A stretch of 64,000 nt of DNA. Origin: JANXSF01 sp043745195 (lineage in GTDB: Bacteria > Acidobacteriota > Terriglobia > Bryobacterales > Bryobacteraceae). A model generated the notes under the pieces. That model saw only the letters and a program-made list of their open reading frames with translations. It did not search any database and was not told the DNA's origin. A program made the translations under genes and the position numbers. This document shows positions 34,033 through 42,749 of the stretch, piece after piece; within the stretch, counting starts at the first letter, position 1; each line of letters opens with the position of its first letter. Location: assembly GCA_043745195.1 (NCBI GenBank), contig JAYTTF010000045.1, positions 1-64,000 on the forward strand. Reading direction: 5' to 3'.

Positions 34033-34048
34033 CTCCGAATGGGCTGTC

Positions 34049-35992
34049 CTACCTGTAAAAGGGCTGCTTGGTAAGCCATCGTGGACCATACTTCAGTTCT
34101 GGTTTGCCTACTTCAAGGGCCCCAAGATCAGGTGCCTGCCCCAGGAAATCCTCGTTCACTGTAGGAATTAGCACCCCAGCATCCACCGCTTTGCTGCCTA
34201 GCTTTAAGCGAAAGTTAAGATCCATCGCATGATAAACGGCATGGCGTTGCGATGGGTCTGGTGGAACCATGTTCTCGAAAATATCAAAGTCCAATTCCAC
34301 GCCATGTGCTTCTTGTCCAGTGGCTGTCCGGAACTCCGCAAGCGTAGCGAAGTTTTTCCAATCGGTAGGCTTCGGCTCGTAGTTACGTTCGCCTACCTTC
34401 GGACCCAACCAGCGATACTGCGCCGCCACGCCCTTGTTGGGACGGAAGCCGTTGTAGTCGGAACTATACGAATCCGTAGCATTGGCCCAAGCCATAATGC
34501 CTCTTGCTGGAGTATCGCGCCCAAGAAACAGATTGTTGCGGTAGTGCATGTTGGAGGATGGATCGGTAATAACATGCTCGCCAATAATCGTGTTGTGATA
34601 GACAAATAGCCCTGCGGGCTTCGCTGAAAATTTGAAAGCCACACCGCTAGGTACGTTGTAAAGGATGTTGCGGATAAAGTACACCGGACCGCCAAATACA
34701 GGTTGAGAACTATAGCCGCCCTGGGCCGCATTCACTCCGCGATTATTGAACACTCTGACGTTGTGCACGCCACCGTCGGTCTCCACAAAATCGTCATTGG
34801 ATAGGTGCATGTCGTTGTTGTAAATATCGATGGACGATGCCCGCCGTTCCGGATCTTTTTCCGGCGTTCCATAAGTGGAAATTCCGATCGCGTCATGAAA
34901 ATAGGCAATGGCGTTGTGGGCAATCACGTGGCCTGGGCCGTAAACTTTAATCCCATAGTAACTCTTCAATCCATGCGATCCATATGCTCCGGCACTAGCC
35001 CACAACGGCCCCGTCCAGCCGATCATCCGGAAACGATCTTCGCGCCCCAGAATCAGATTATCAGCGATATAAAAGTCGCTGGATCCGGCATATTCGGTCC
35101 ACACTCCAAAGCCGACGCCTTCAAATCGGCAGTTTTTAACTGTCAATCCCACCGCACCAAGTACCTCTTTTTGACCAGCAAAAATGGCAACATCTGTGTT
35201 GCGGAAAGTTAGGCCGTCGAAGATGTGATGATGCGAAGCCATCACATCGAACAGGCGATGATTACCGTCTCCATCGAAAATCACTTCCCCGTCGCCAGCC
35301 GATTTAATGGTGATCGGCTTCTCTGCTGTGCCCTTCAAGGTGAGGGACATGGAGCCATCAAAAGGTGCCATCATTGGGTCCACGTAGTTGTTACGTTCCG
35401 GTTTGTACAAGCCGGCGTGCACAATCAGCGTATCGCCGGGTTGAGCGCGCCGTTCCCAAACTACAGACCAATCACCAAGGCCCGCGCCGTAGTAAGCCTG
35501 CAGAATGCCGGTGAAACTTGGCTCAATCCGAGTGCCTGTATAGTCGGGTGCGTACACGTGAAGAGTGCGGCCACCTTTATAGGGCTGCGGCTCCGTGCGC
35601 GTTTTAACTTTCACCGTCTGCAAGGTCGCGCCGGTTGTACCGTCTGGATCGTTCATTTGGAATTTGCATTCATACTCTGTGCCTGGCTGAAGATTCAGAA
35701 TACTGCCGGCGAATCCATCAGGCACTGTGTAATCCAGATTTTCACGCCGCCGGTAAATATTCTCGCCACCGATACGAACCAGTGGCAAAGCATTGCGCCA
35801 AGTGGATTCTCCAGTGGCGCGATACTGCACCATAACAGTAGCGTTGCGGTTGGCATCTCCTGTAATTGACCATTCAAAACCCAAGTTCAACAGCGTGGGA
35901 TGTTCAACAACGAATTTGCCGGCTTGCGTTGCGTTCTGCGCGCAAGCCAAAGCGGACGTTAAAAGAAATATCGAAGACAGGCGGATTGCCAT
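34049..35992 (-). CDS. Secreted right-handed beta-helix protein with fibronectin-like N-domain
   Basis: 647 residues. The signal peptide ends at ACAQ (residue 19). Residues about 25-135 form a fibronectin-III-like beta sandwich (VMVQYRATGESTWRNALPLV ... LNLQPGTEYECKFQMND). The rest shows short N-rich turns typical of a parallel beta-helix, for example ITIKSAGDGEVIFDGDGNH and IDIYNNDMHLSNDDFVETDG, with many His/Asp/Asn. The family includes polysaccharide lyases and pectate-lyase-like enzymes, but no lyase catalytic signature is certain. It is likely an exported polysaccharide-binding or -cleaving protein, unlinked to neighbours. Confidence 0.75.
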   Translation of the reverse strand: MAIRLSSIFLLTSALACAQNATQAGKFVVEHPTLLNLGFEWSITGDANRNATVMVQYRATGESTWRNALPLVRIGGENIYRRRENLDYTVPDGFAGSILNLQPGTEYECKFQMNDPDGTTGATLQTVKVKTRTEPQPYKGGRTLHVYAPDYTGTRIEPSFTGILQAYYGAGLGDWSVVWERRAQPGDTLIVHAGLYKPERNNYVDPMMAPFDGSMSLTLKGTAEKPITIKSAGDGEVIFDGDGNHRLFDVMASHHHIFDGLTFRNTDVAIFAGQKEVLGAVGLTVKNCRFEGVGFGVWTEYAGSSDFYIADNLILGREDRFRMIGWTGPLWASAGAYGSHGLKSYYGIKVYGPGHVIAHNAIAYFHDAIGISTYGTPEKDPERRASSIDIYNNDMHLSNDDFVETDGGVHNVRVFNNRGVNAAQGGYSSQPVFGGPVYFIRNILYNVPSGVAFKFSAKPAGLFVYHNTIIGEHVITDPSSNMHYRNNLFLGRDTPARGIMAWANATDSYSSDYNGFRPNKGVAAQYRWLGPKVGERNYEPKPTDWKNFATLAEFRTATGQEAHGVELDFDIFENMVPPDPSQRHAVYHAMDLNFRLKLGSKAVDAGVLIPTVNEDFLGQAPDLGALEVGKPELKYGPRWLTKQPFYR

Positions 35993-36020
35993 AGCCTTTG
36001 GATTATACTCCCAGCGATGG

Positions 36021-36407
36021 CTATGAATTCAAGTAGTGAAATTCGCCCAGTTCCTGAATTGTATAAACTTGGGCCTCTACCCAATCCAATTGCCGTTCGT
36101 TGCAAGCCAGTATCTCCATAAGTTGAGCCCGGGCATCGGCGTTTTCAGTTTCGATGGCCCGAAGAACAAGCGGAATAATTTCCTGCTGATATAGGGTCAA
36201 TAAATTGCTAAAGCTAGCTTGCACTCCGGGGAAGGGAAGTGTTGGTACGGCTAGTGTGCCGGGCGCGAACCGGTCACAATGTTGAGCCTCTTCAGCAAAC
36301 AGTTTTGCCAAACGCGAATGCCCCGCTAATTGAAGAGCGCTGCCATATTCTTTAAATCTGCCGGCAGCAACAGCTTCAGCATCGGCAATTTGTTTAGGTA
36401 ATTTCAT
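36021..36407 (-). CDS. Ferritin-like protein, bacterioferritin-type with altered metal ligands
   Basis: 128 residues, all helical. The C-terminal third follows bacterioferritin closely: LRAIETENADARAQLMEILA then QLDWVEAQVYTIQELGEFHYL. EEAQHCDRF near residue 40 keeps the ExxH ligand pair of the second helix. The ligands usual in helix 4 (Glu and His in EEEH) appear replaced by Asn103 and Gln106. The third helix and the Glu of helix 1 are also not obvious, and the chain is about 30 residues short. It may store or bind iron poorly, or be a four-helix protein with another role. Confidence 0.6.
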   Translation of the reverse strand: MKLPKQIADAEAVAAGRFKEYGSALQLAGHSRLAKLFAEEAQHCDRFAPGTLAVPTLPFPGVQASFSNLLTLYQQEIIPLVLRAIETENADARAQLMEILACNERQLDWVEAQVYTIQELGEFHYLNS

Positions 36408-36443
36408 TTACCCGCAAATGATAGCAGGGTAACAAAGGGTAGA

Positions 36444-37868
36444 ATGGGCACAATGGCTGAAAAAATTGACTCGGAATCACCGCGGATTATGATTGTGGAC
36501 GACGAGGAAGCGCAGCGGAATGGCTTGGCCAGTATTGTACGCGCCTGGGGATTTCAGACCGAAACTGCCAGTGATGGGCAGGACGCGCTGGAAAAGCTCG
36601 CCTTGTTCACTCCCAGTGTGATTCTTACAGACTTGAAAATGCCGCGAGTGGATGGGTTTGAACTCCTGCGGCGCATCAATGCCGGTGGTCCGCGCATTCC
36701 AGCTATTGTGCTTACTGCTTTTGGCAGTCTTGAAACTGCAATTGAAACCATCCACACTCTGGGTGCTTTCTGGTTTCTTGAAAAGCCAATTCAACCCGCA
36801 GCGTTGCGAGTCCTGCTGGACCGTGCGTTGGCCATGGGCAAGTTACAACGCAAAACTGAAGTGCTGGAACGTACATTGGCAAGCAATGGTTCCTTGGTTG
36901 ACATGGTTGGCACTTCAGCTGTTATGAAGCAGGTGTTTTCGTTGATCAGCCAAGTGGCACCCAGCAGAGCTGCGGTCTTAGTAACAGGCGAAAGTGGGAC
37001 TGGTAAAGAGTTGGTGGCCCGTGCGATTCATACTTTAAGCCCGCGAGCTAATGGCCCTTTTGTAGCTGTCAATTGCGCAGCCATGCCTGAAGCGCTAATG
37101 GAGAGTGAATTGTTCGGCCATGAAAAAGGGGCCTTCACTGGCGCAGTGGAACGCCGCTCCGGTTGTTTCGAGTTGGCCGAACATGGCACTATGCTGCTTG
37201 ATGAAATCGGCGATATGCCGGTGGCCACGCAAGCAAAGCTGCTGCGTGTGCTGGAGGATTCCAAAGTTCGCCGCTTGGGTGCCAGGGCAGAAGTCACCGT
37301 GGACGTAAGAATCATTGCCGCTACGAACAAAAGCCTGGAAGAGGCCATCAAGAAAGGCGAGTTCCGGGAAGACTTATTTTACCGGTTGAATGTGTTCCAA
37401 ATTGCTTTGCCTCCACTGCGCGAAAGAATGGACGATGTTCCTGGCATCGCCTCAAAATTAGTGGAGTATTTAAACAAGAAACATGATTGCCGCGCCACGG
37501 ATTTAAGTACTGAGGCGTTGGCGTCATTAATGGCATATCGTTGGCCGGGGAACATTCGCGAGCTCCGCAACGCATTGGAACGGGCTGTGATTCTGGCAGG
37601 GGAAGGAACCATTCGGCAGGAGCATTTGCCGATTAGTCTTCGTCCTTCGTCAACTGGTGGAACAGCGAAGGCTGCAGCGGCATCGATCAGTGCCAATTCG
37701 TTAATGCTTGAAGTTGGAATGACAGTGGAAGAAGCCGAGCGATTGCTGATTCTGCGAACTTTAGAGCACACTAAGAATAACAAGACCCGCGCTGCGGAAA
37801 TTTTGGGTATCAGTTTGAAGACCCTATTCAATAAGTTGAAAGAGTACGGCGCGGCGGAGGAAGTGTAA
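36444..37868 (+). CDS. NtrC-type sigma-54 response regulator
   Basis: 474 residues. The receiver domain has the phosphorylation Asp63 in ILTDLKMPR with an acidic pair at 19-20. The AAA+ sigma-54 activator domain has Walker A TGESGTGKE (181-189), loop GAFTGA (229-234) and Walker B TMLLDEIGD. The C-terminal Fis-type helix-turn-helix ends NKTRAAEILGISLKTLFNKL. It works with the histidine kinase 7 bases downstream. It activates sigma-54 promoters; its targets are not visible here. An alternative start at ATG 36453 is possible. Confidence 0.92.
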   Translation: MGTMAEKIDSESPRIMIVDDEEAQRNGLASIVRAWGFQTETASDGQDALEKLALFTPSVILTDLKMPRVDGFELLRRINAGGPRIPAIVLTAFGSLETAIETIHTLGAFWFLEKPIQPAALRVLLDRALAMGKLQRKTEVLERTLASNGSLVDMVGTSAVMKQVFSLISQVAPSRAAVLVTGESGTGKELVARAIHTLSPRANGPFVAVNCAAMPEALMESELFGHEKGAFTGAVERRSGCFELAEHGTMLLDEIGDMPVATQAKLLRVLEDSKVRRLGARAEVTVDVRIIAATNKSLEEAIKKGEFREDLFYRLNVFQIALPPLRERMDDVPGIASKLVEYLNKKHDCRATDLSTEALASLMAYRWPGNIRELRNALERAVILAGEGTIRQEHLPISLRPSSTGGTAKAAAASISANSLMLEVGMTVEEAERLLILRTLEHTKNNKTRAAEILGISLKTLFNKLKEYGAAEEV

Positions 37869-37875
37869 GGCCGCC

Positions 37876-39699
37876 ATGTCTTTAAGAGCACGCTTGCGGA
37901 TCGCTTTGGTGGCGATGGTGTTGTTCTTAACCATCGGTATATCACTCCTCTACATAAACCGGCAGTTGGTAGATCTGTTCGCGGCTACTGAGGATAGAGC
38001 GGTGGAGAATGCTGATCTGGTTAAGGATTTCGTTATCCAGCGGATTGAGGAACAGGCAAAGCAAGTATCGCCTCCTCCGGAAACTCTGGAAGAAAGCATC
38101 AAGATGTGGCGAAATGTGATTGAGACAGACAAACAGCTTGTTCCAATGTTGGGCAAGGCGTTGGGTGAATCCGGGCTGGCCACGGAGATTTTCATTACTG
38201 ATCCGGACAACAAAATTCTCACCGCAAGTAATGAAGCTCATAAAGGCGGCAAAGCAGCGGCGCTGGAAGACTATTTGGAATGGCAGAAACAGCCCTTGTT
38301 TGGCCGCTTGGTGAATCTTTATAAAGGCGGCTTTCGTGACTACGCGATTCGAATTCCATTGGGATCGGAAGAACGGGAACTATTTAGGATTCAAATTCTG
38401 ATTTCTGCTTCTTTGATGAGGGCCGCGGTAGAGCCGGCGTTTACTGGATTGTTATATATCACTTCAGCCAGCCTTGGTATTGCACTGGCACTGGCTGCCT
38501 TGTTCGCCAACTTTTTTGTCCGTCCGTTGGCCCGGATGAGTGCCATGATCGATCGCATTTCTGAAGGTTCCAAGGCAGACTCTGTGGCGGAACGGGAAAG
38601 CGTTCCCACTGAGTTTAAGGAACTGGAATCGAAGCTGGATTTGCTGGGTGCTCAGATGCGGGGAACCAAGCAGGAAATGAGTTCATTGCTGGAACAAATG
38701 GATCTTGCGGTGTTCATTTTCGACCCGGCGCACAAGTGTATTTTCGCGAACGGGGCTGCTGATATCTTTCTCGGCATGCAGAAAGACTCGATAGAAGGAA
38801 ATACTTTGGAGGGGCTGTTCCCCGCCAGCACCCAGCTCGGCGCTGCACTGCAAGCTGCTGCCGGTCTGGACAAACCATTGCATGATTACGAAGTTTCCGA
38901 ACCACGCCGTCTTCAAGTGTCCATGGAGACCAGCACCCGTGGTTTGATGATTACCATGCGCGATACCGAATCACGCTCAGCTGTTGCCACTCAGTTGGAC
39001 ATGTCCAAACGCTTATCTGCAATCAACCGTCTGACCGGCGGGGTTGCCCACGAAATTAAAAATCCGATGAACGCCATCGCCATCCATTTGGAAGTGTTGA
39101 AAGCCAAGTTTGAGGCAAGTGGCGGAGAACTTCCCGAAGAAGTGGGCGTTATTAGTAAAGAGATAGCGCGACTGGACCGGGTTGTGAAAACTTTCCTCGA
39201 TTTCAATCGCCCAATGAAAGTGGATGTGTTGGAATTAGATTTGGTCCGCTTAACAGCGGAGGCGAAGAATCTGTTGGCACCGCAAGCAGCTGCTGTGGAC
39301 GTGGAGATTGTCTTCAGCAATCATCCTGAAGAAGTTATGGTGATGGCTGATCGGGACCTGTTGCAGCAAGCCATTCTGAATGTCGCATCCAATGGGATTG
39401 AAGCCATGCACCAGGGCGGAATTTTGGAGTTGAAAATCTCCACTGCCAATCAGTTTGTTGTGCTGGAAATTTCCGATCAGGGAGAGGGCATCCCTGCCGA
39501 CGTTCGCGATAAGATTTTTAATCTATATTTCACCACCAAGGAGAAGGGCAACGGCATTGGCTTGGCAGTAACTGCTAAGGCTCTACAACTGATGGGCGGC
39601 GGCATCGAATTGGATTCCAACGCAGGGCAGGGCACTACTTTCCGTTTGAAAATGCCTGCGGCTTTAGCGGTGGATTCTCTATATGCGGGAGTTGCATGA
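37876..39699 (+). CDS. Sensor histidine kinase (PAS, HisKA, HATPase)
   Basis: 607 residues. Two membrane helices (about 8-27 and 195-215) bound a periplasmic sensor domain. A HAMP linker follows, then a PAS-like domain (MDLAVFIFDPAHKCIFANGA), the HisKA phosphoacceptor in GGVAHEIKNPMNAIAIHLE, the N box NVASNGIEAM, and G boxes DQGEGIP and GNGIGLAVTAKAL. It phosphorylates the NtrC-type regulator encoded upstream. The lipoprotein gene downstream overlaps by 4 bases, so the three form one unit. Confidence 0.92.
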   Translation: MSLRARLRIALVAMVLFLTIGISLLYINRQLVDLFAATEDRAVENADLVKDFVIQRIEEQAKQVSPPPETLEESIKMWRNVIETDKQLVPMLGKALGESGLATEIFITDPDNKILTASNEAHKGGKAAALEDYLEWQKQPLFGRLVNLYKGGFRDYAIRIPLGSEERELFRIQILISASLMRAAVEPAFTGLLYITSASLGIALALAALFANFFVRPLARMSAMIDRISEGSKADSVAERESVPTEFKELESKLDLLGAQMRGTKQEMSSLLEQMDLAVFIFDPAHKCIFANGAADIFLGMQKDSIEGNTLEGLFPASTQLGAALQAAAGLDKPLHDYEVSEPRRLQVSMETSTRGLMITMRDTESRSAVATQLDMSKRLSAINRLTGGVAHEIKNPMNAIAIHLEVLKAKFEASGGELPEEVGVISKEIARLDRVVKTFLDFNRPMKVDVLELDLVRLTAEAKNLLAPQAAAVDVEIVFSNHPEEVMVMADRDLLQQAILNVASNGIEAMHQGGILELKISTANQFVVLEISDQGEGIPADVRDKIFNLYFTTKEKGNGIGLAVTAKALQLMGGGIELDSNAGQGTTFRLKMPAALAVDSLYAGVA

Positions 39700-40250
39700 A
39701 ACAACTCATCCTCATAATTGCCCTGCTCTCAGTTCTTAGCGGATGCCGCAAGAAGCCGGTGCCGCTTCCACCACGTCCGCTGGTGCCCCCACTGCCGCAG
39801 GAGCGGTTATTGAAGACCGCTGAAGTAGAAGTGCCTACTGAATTGGAGTTACCAGTGGGGCAGGAAATGCCTCAACTTTCTCTCCCTATTTCCAAAGTAC
39901 CGCCGCCCAGAATAAGACGGCCCAAGCCAATTGTGGTTCGGAAGAAGGAAGCTCCAGAGCCGACGAAACCGGTTGTGCAGCCGGGCACCGGATTCCGTTT
40001 GGGAGAACTTTTGACCCCTGCGCAACGGCTGGAATTGAATGCGCAGACGGACACTTATCTGACGGCATCGGTGCAGGTGATTCGAACTGCTGCGTCACTG
40101 AAACTGAGTGATGATCAGGAAGCACTGAAGAACCAGATTCAGGCTCTGATGGATCAGGCAAGGCGCGCGCGGAATTCCGATTTGGTTGAAGCCCGAAAAC
40201 TCGCGGAGCGGTCCAAGACCCTTGCGGATGCACTCTCCCGCAGTTTTTGA
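39696..40250 (+). CDS. Proline-rich lipoprotein of the two-component unit
   Basis: 184 residues. The lipoprotein signal MKQLILIIALLSVLSGC has a lipobox with Cys17, followed by a Pro/Arg-rich linker (about 19-90) and a helical C-terminus (about 105-184) rich in Ala, Lys and Gln. It is probably anchored in the outer or inner membrane and could be a periplasmic sensor partner of the kinase whose stop it overlaps by 4 bases. No domain is recognised; the partner role is inference. Confidence 0.65.
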   Translation: MKQLILIIALLSVLSGCRKKPVPLPPRPLVPPLPQERLLKTAEVEVPTELELPVGQEMPQLSLPISKVPPPRIRRPKPIVVRKKEAPEPTKPVVQPGTGFRLGELLTPAQRLELNAQTDTYLTASVQVIRTAASLKLSDDQEALKNQIQALMDQARRARNSDLVEARKLAERSKTLADALSRSF

Positions 40251-40265
40251 ACCCTGCGTTTGGTC

Positions 40266-41429
40266 CTAGCGCCACTCCAAATCAAACGTATAGCCTTCAC
40301 TGCCGCCATCGCGGTCCTCAATGTGGACCACAGCTGAGCCGCCACGGTTTGGGCTGCGGAGTAACTTCTGCCGGCCGCGTCCATCAATCCCAGAGAAGCG
40401 GAAATCCCTGGGTGAGTCAGGCATCGGGGTGTTGCATTGGAAGCGGCGGAATCTAGCCTGCTGGCCGGATAGCGTCCGGAGGTAGGCAATATCTCTGCGG
40501 ATTTCAACTTCGGCCTCGCCGTCTACTTCAACTTCTATGGTGCATTTTCCGTTACCACCGCCGCCACGAATTTCAGCTTGGCGTTCTTCCACCTGAGGAC
40601 GACGTCCACCGAAATTACCGCTGCCCCGGTTATCACCGCTACCAAAAAATCCACCGCCCCCCTGCGAACCGGAATCGCCGCGCCATTCCAGATCGAAGGT
40701 GTAACCTTCGGCGCTGCGCCCGTTGTCGTCGATACGAATTACGGCTACGCCATTGCGGCTGGGATCGCGGACCAGCGACTGCCGCCCTCGCCCGTCGATT
40801 CCAGTGAAACGAAAATCAACAGGGTTGATGGGCATCGGTTGATTACAGACAAAGCGACGCCAATCGGCTTGACTGCCGGATAGAGGCCGCAGAATGGCAG
40901 TGTCGCCGCGAATTTCCACCTCAGCACCTCCAGCGATATTCACTTCAATTGTGCACTTGCCGTCACCACCGCCTCGGCGAATTTCAGCACGCCGGCTTTG
41001 GGTATTGCCACCGCCGTAAGGGCTACCAGAATCCACGCGTCCACCGTCGCGCCATTCAATATCGAAAGTATAGCCTTCGCTGCCGCGATCGGGATCGTCG
41101 ATGCGGATCACTGCCGGACCGCGGCCAGGTTGCCGCAGAAGTGATTGACGACCGCGGCCGTCCACGCCTTTGAAACGGAAATCGGCTGGGTTGTTGGGCA
41201 TGGGACGATTGCATTGAAACCTGCGCCATTGGGCGCGATTGCCATTAATTGTGCGAAGGTTAGCACCATTGGCCGAAACTTCAATTTCGGCGCTGCCGTC
41301 GACGATAACTTCAATGGTGCACTTGCCATCACCACCACCGCCACGGATATCGGCTTGCCGGAATTCGGGCGGGTAGTTTTGGGCGAAGGCACTGGTGAGA
41401 AATGCTAAGGGCAGTGTGAAGCGAAGCAT
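40266..41429 (-). CDS. Secreted protein of three tandem ~103-residue repeats
   Basis: 387 residues from ATG 41429. The start is chosen because a signal peptide, MLRFTLPLAFLTSAFAQ, begins there; a longer frame reaches 41519 but enters the 3' end of the MFS gene. Three repeats lie at about 25-127, 147-250 and 284-387. Each carries GDGKCTIEV, a strand-rich AEVEI region, RRFxCNxPMP, DFRFxGxDGRGRQ and a final EGYTFDxEWR, with two conserved Cys likely forming a disulfide. Gly-rich linkers separate them. I do not recognise the domain. Its shape suggests an extracellular binding module in triplicate. Confidence 0.75.
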   Translation of the reverse strand: MLRFTLPLAFLTSAFAQNYPPEFRQADIRGGGGDGKCTIEVIVDGSAEIEVSANGANLRTINGNRAQWRRFQCNRPMPNNPADFRFKGVDGRGRQSLLRQPGRGPAVIRIDDPDRGSEGYTFDIEWRDGGRVDSGSPYGGGNTQSRRAEIRRGGGDGKCTIEVNIAGGAEVEIRGDTAILRPLSGSQADWRRFVCNQPMPINPVDFRFTGIDGRGRQSLVRDPSRNGVAVIRIDDNGRSAEGYTFDLEWRGDSGSQGGGGFFGSGDNRGSGNFGGRRPQVEERQAEIRGGGGNGKCTIEVEVDGEAEVEIRRDIAYLRTLSGQQARFRRFQCNTPMPDSPRDFRFSGIDGRGRQKLLRSPNRGGSAVVHIEDRDGGSEGYTFDLEWR

Positions 41430-41487
41430 GTTCCTAGGATATAAGTTCGTCATCACTGAGCAAGACGGCTGGCAATGGAATTTGGTT

Positions 41488-42738
41488 TCAAGGGTTGGAA
41501 TTTGATTTATTCTTCCCAAAATAAACTCGCACGCTCACCAGCAGGAACAATCCGAAGAACATGTAAATAGCTGAGGCTGAACTAATGGATGCGCTCATTC
41601 CGAACTGCCCCGAAGCATAGGCGATGGCAACTGGCGCAGTGGCTCCGCCGAGCCAGCCGATGGAGTTCATGATGCCGGAGGCGCTGGACCTCCACTGCGG
41701 TTTCACTACATCGTAAAGCGATGCCCAAATGTTGGCGTCATACATTCCCTTGAAGAATCCAAAACAGACCATGGCTAGGATCAGCACTGGAACATCCAAC
41801 GTCCAACCAGTTAGGAAGATGAATGGGGCTCCTAGAATCAGGCCCACTGCTTGAATCATCATACGACCGCCGGGGTAGTGGCGCGCGGCGCGATCAGCCA
41901 GATAGCCTGCCGTTAGCACTCCCAGCACCGAAGCCATTTGCTGATACAACGTGCCGCTCAAGCCAGCCAAAGACAGGCTCATGTGGAATTTGTTGAACAG
42001 GAACGAAGGCATCCAGGTTAGGAAAATCGATGCAACGAAATTGGCTCCCATGAAGGTGACAATCAGCACCGGCACCATGCGGCTTTGGAACACTCCGGCC
42101 AGCAACTCGCGGAGGCCGCCCTGCCCAATCAATGTTCCATGTCCTGGCACTAGTTCTGTTTGTTCGGATGCTCCCCGTGCTGGTTCTTTCAGAAAGCTCC
42201 ACAGCACGACGGCCAATGCAATGCCCAACCATCCAAACAGGTAGAAGCTGGAACGCCAACCGTAGTGTTCGCCCATGTAGCCTGAAACCGCACCTCCCGC
42301 TATAGTTCCGGCATAGACGCTGGATTGATGCAAAGCCAGTGCGCGGGAGCGTGTGTCCTTGCCGTGGTAATCGGAAACCAGCGCCAGTGCGGCGGGAAAA
42401 TAGAACGATTCGCCAAACCCTTCCAAAGCACGCACAATAACAAGGTGCCAGTAATTCTGCGCGAAGGCTGTGCACAAAGTGATGGCGCTCCAGAAAAGCA
42501 GACCGCCCAGGATCAGATTTTTGCGTGGATATTTATCACCGGTCCAACCGGCGAACGGGCCAGCGAAAGCGTAGACATACATGAATGCGGAACCGACGAA
42601 GCCCAGTTGAATGTCACTGAGTCCCATCTCTTTCTTGAGAAGCGGGAAGACGGAAAAGATGGCTTGGCGATCTGCATAGTTGAAGAAGCAGACAAACCAT
42701 AGCATGCCGACAACAGCCCATTTATAGTTCAATTTCAT
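41488..42738 (-). CDS. MFS transporter
   Basis: 416 residues, 12 membrane helices. The N-terminus NYADRQAIFSVFPLL and GWTGDKYPRKNLILGG are the family's loop motifs. The centre has LKEPARGASEQTELV, a long cytoplasmic loop typical of anion/sugar-acid porters. It follows a sulfatase gene by 11 bases in the same direction. A reasonable inference is that it takes up a desulfated sugar or an acid released by the sulfatase. The substrate cannot be named. Confidence 0.88.
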   Translation of the reverse strand: MKLNYKWAVVGMLWFVCFFNYADRQAIFSVFPLLKKEMGLSDIQLGFVGSAFMYVYAFAGPFAGWTGDKYPRKNLILGGLLFWSAITLCTAFAQNYWHLVIVRALEGFGESFYFPAALALVSDYHGKDTRSRALALHQSSVYAGTIAGGAVSGYMGEHYGWRSSFYLFGWLGIALAVVLWSFLKEPARGASEQTELVPGHGTLIGQGGLRELLAGVFQSRMVPVLIVTFMGANFVASIFLTWMPSFLFNKFHMSLSLAGLSGTLYQQMASVLGVLTAGYLADRAARHYPGGRMMIQAVGLILGAPFIFLTGWTLDVPVLILAMVCFGFFKGMYDANIWASLYDVVKPQWRSSASGIMNSIGWLGGATAPVAIAYASGQFGMSASISSASAIYMFFGLFLLVSVRVYFGKNKSNSNP

Positions 42739-42749
42739 TTTTGAGCAAC

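Noticed and set aside
34049..35992. Pectate lyase assignment of the beta-helix protein
   Set aside because: The fold pattern fits, but no calcium-binding Asp cluster or catalytic Arg/Lys of that family could be identified.
36400..40260. Sigma-54 (-24/-12) promoters as targets of the NtrC-type regulator
   Set aside because: A TGGCAC sequence at about 36955 has no correctly spaced TTGC and lies inside a gene; no convincing site was found.
41430..41519. Extended N-terminus of the three-repeat protein
   Set aside because: It would overlap the end of the MFS gene by 32 bases and would place 30 extra residues before a clear signal peptide.
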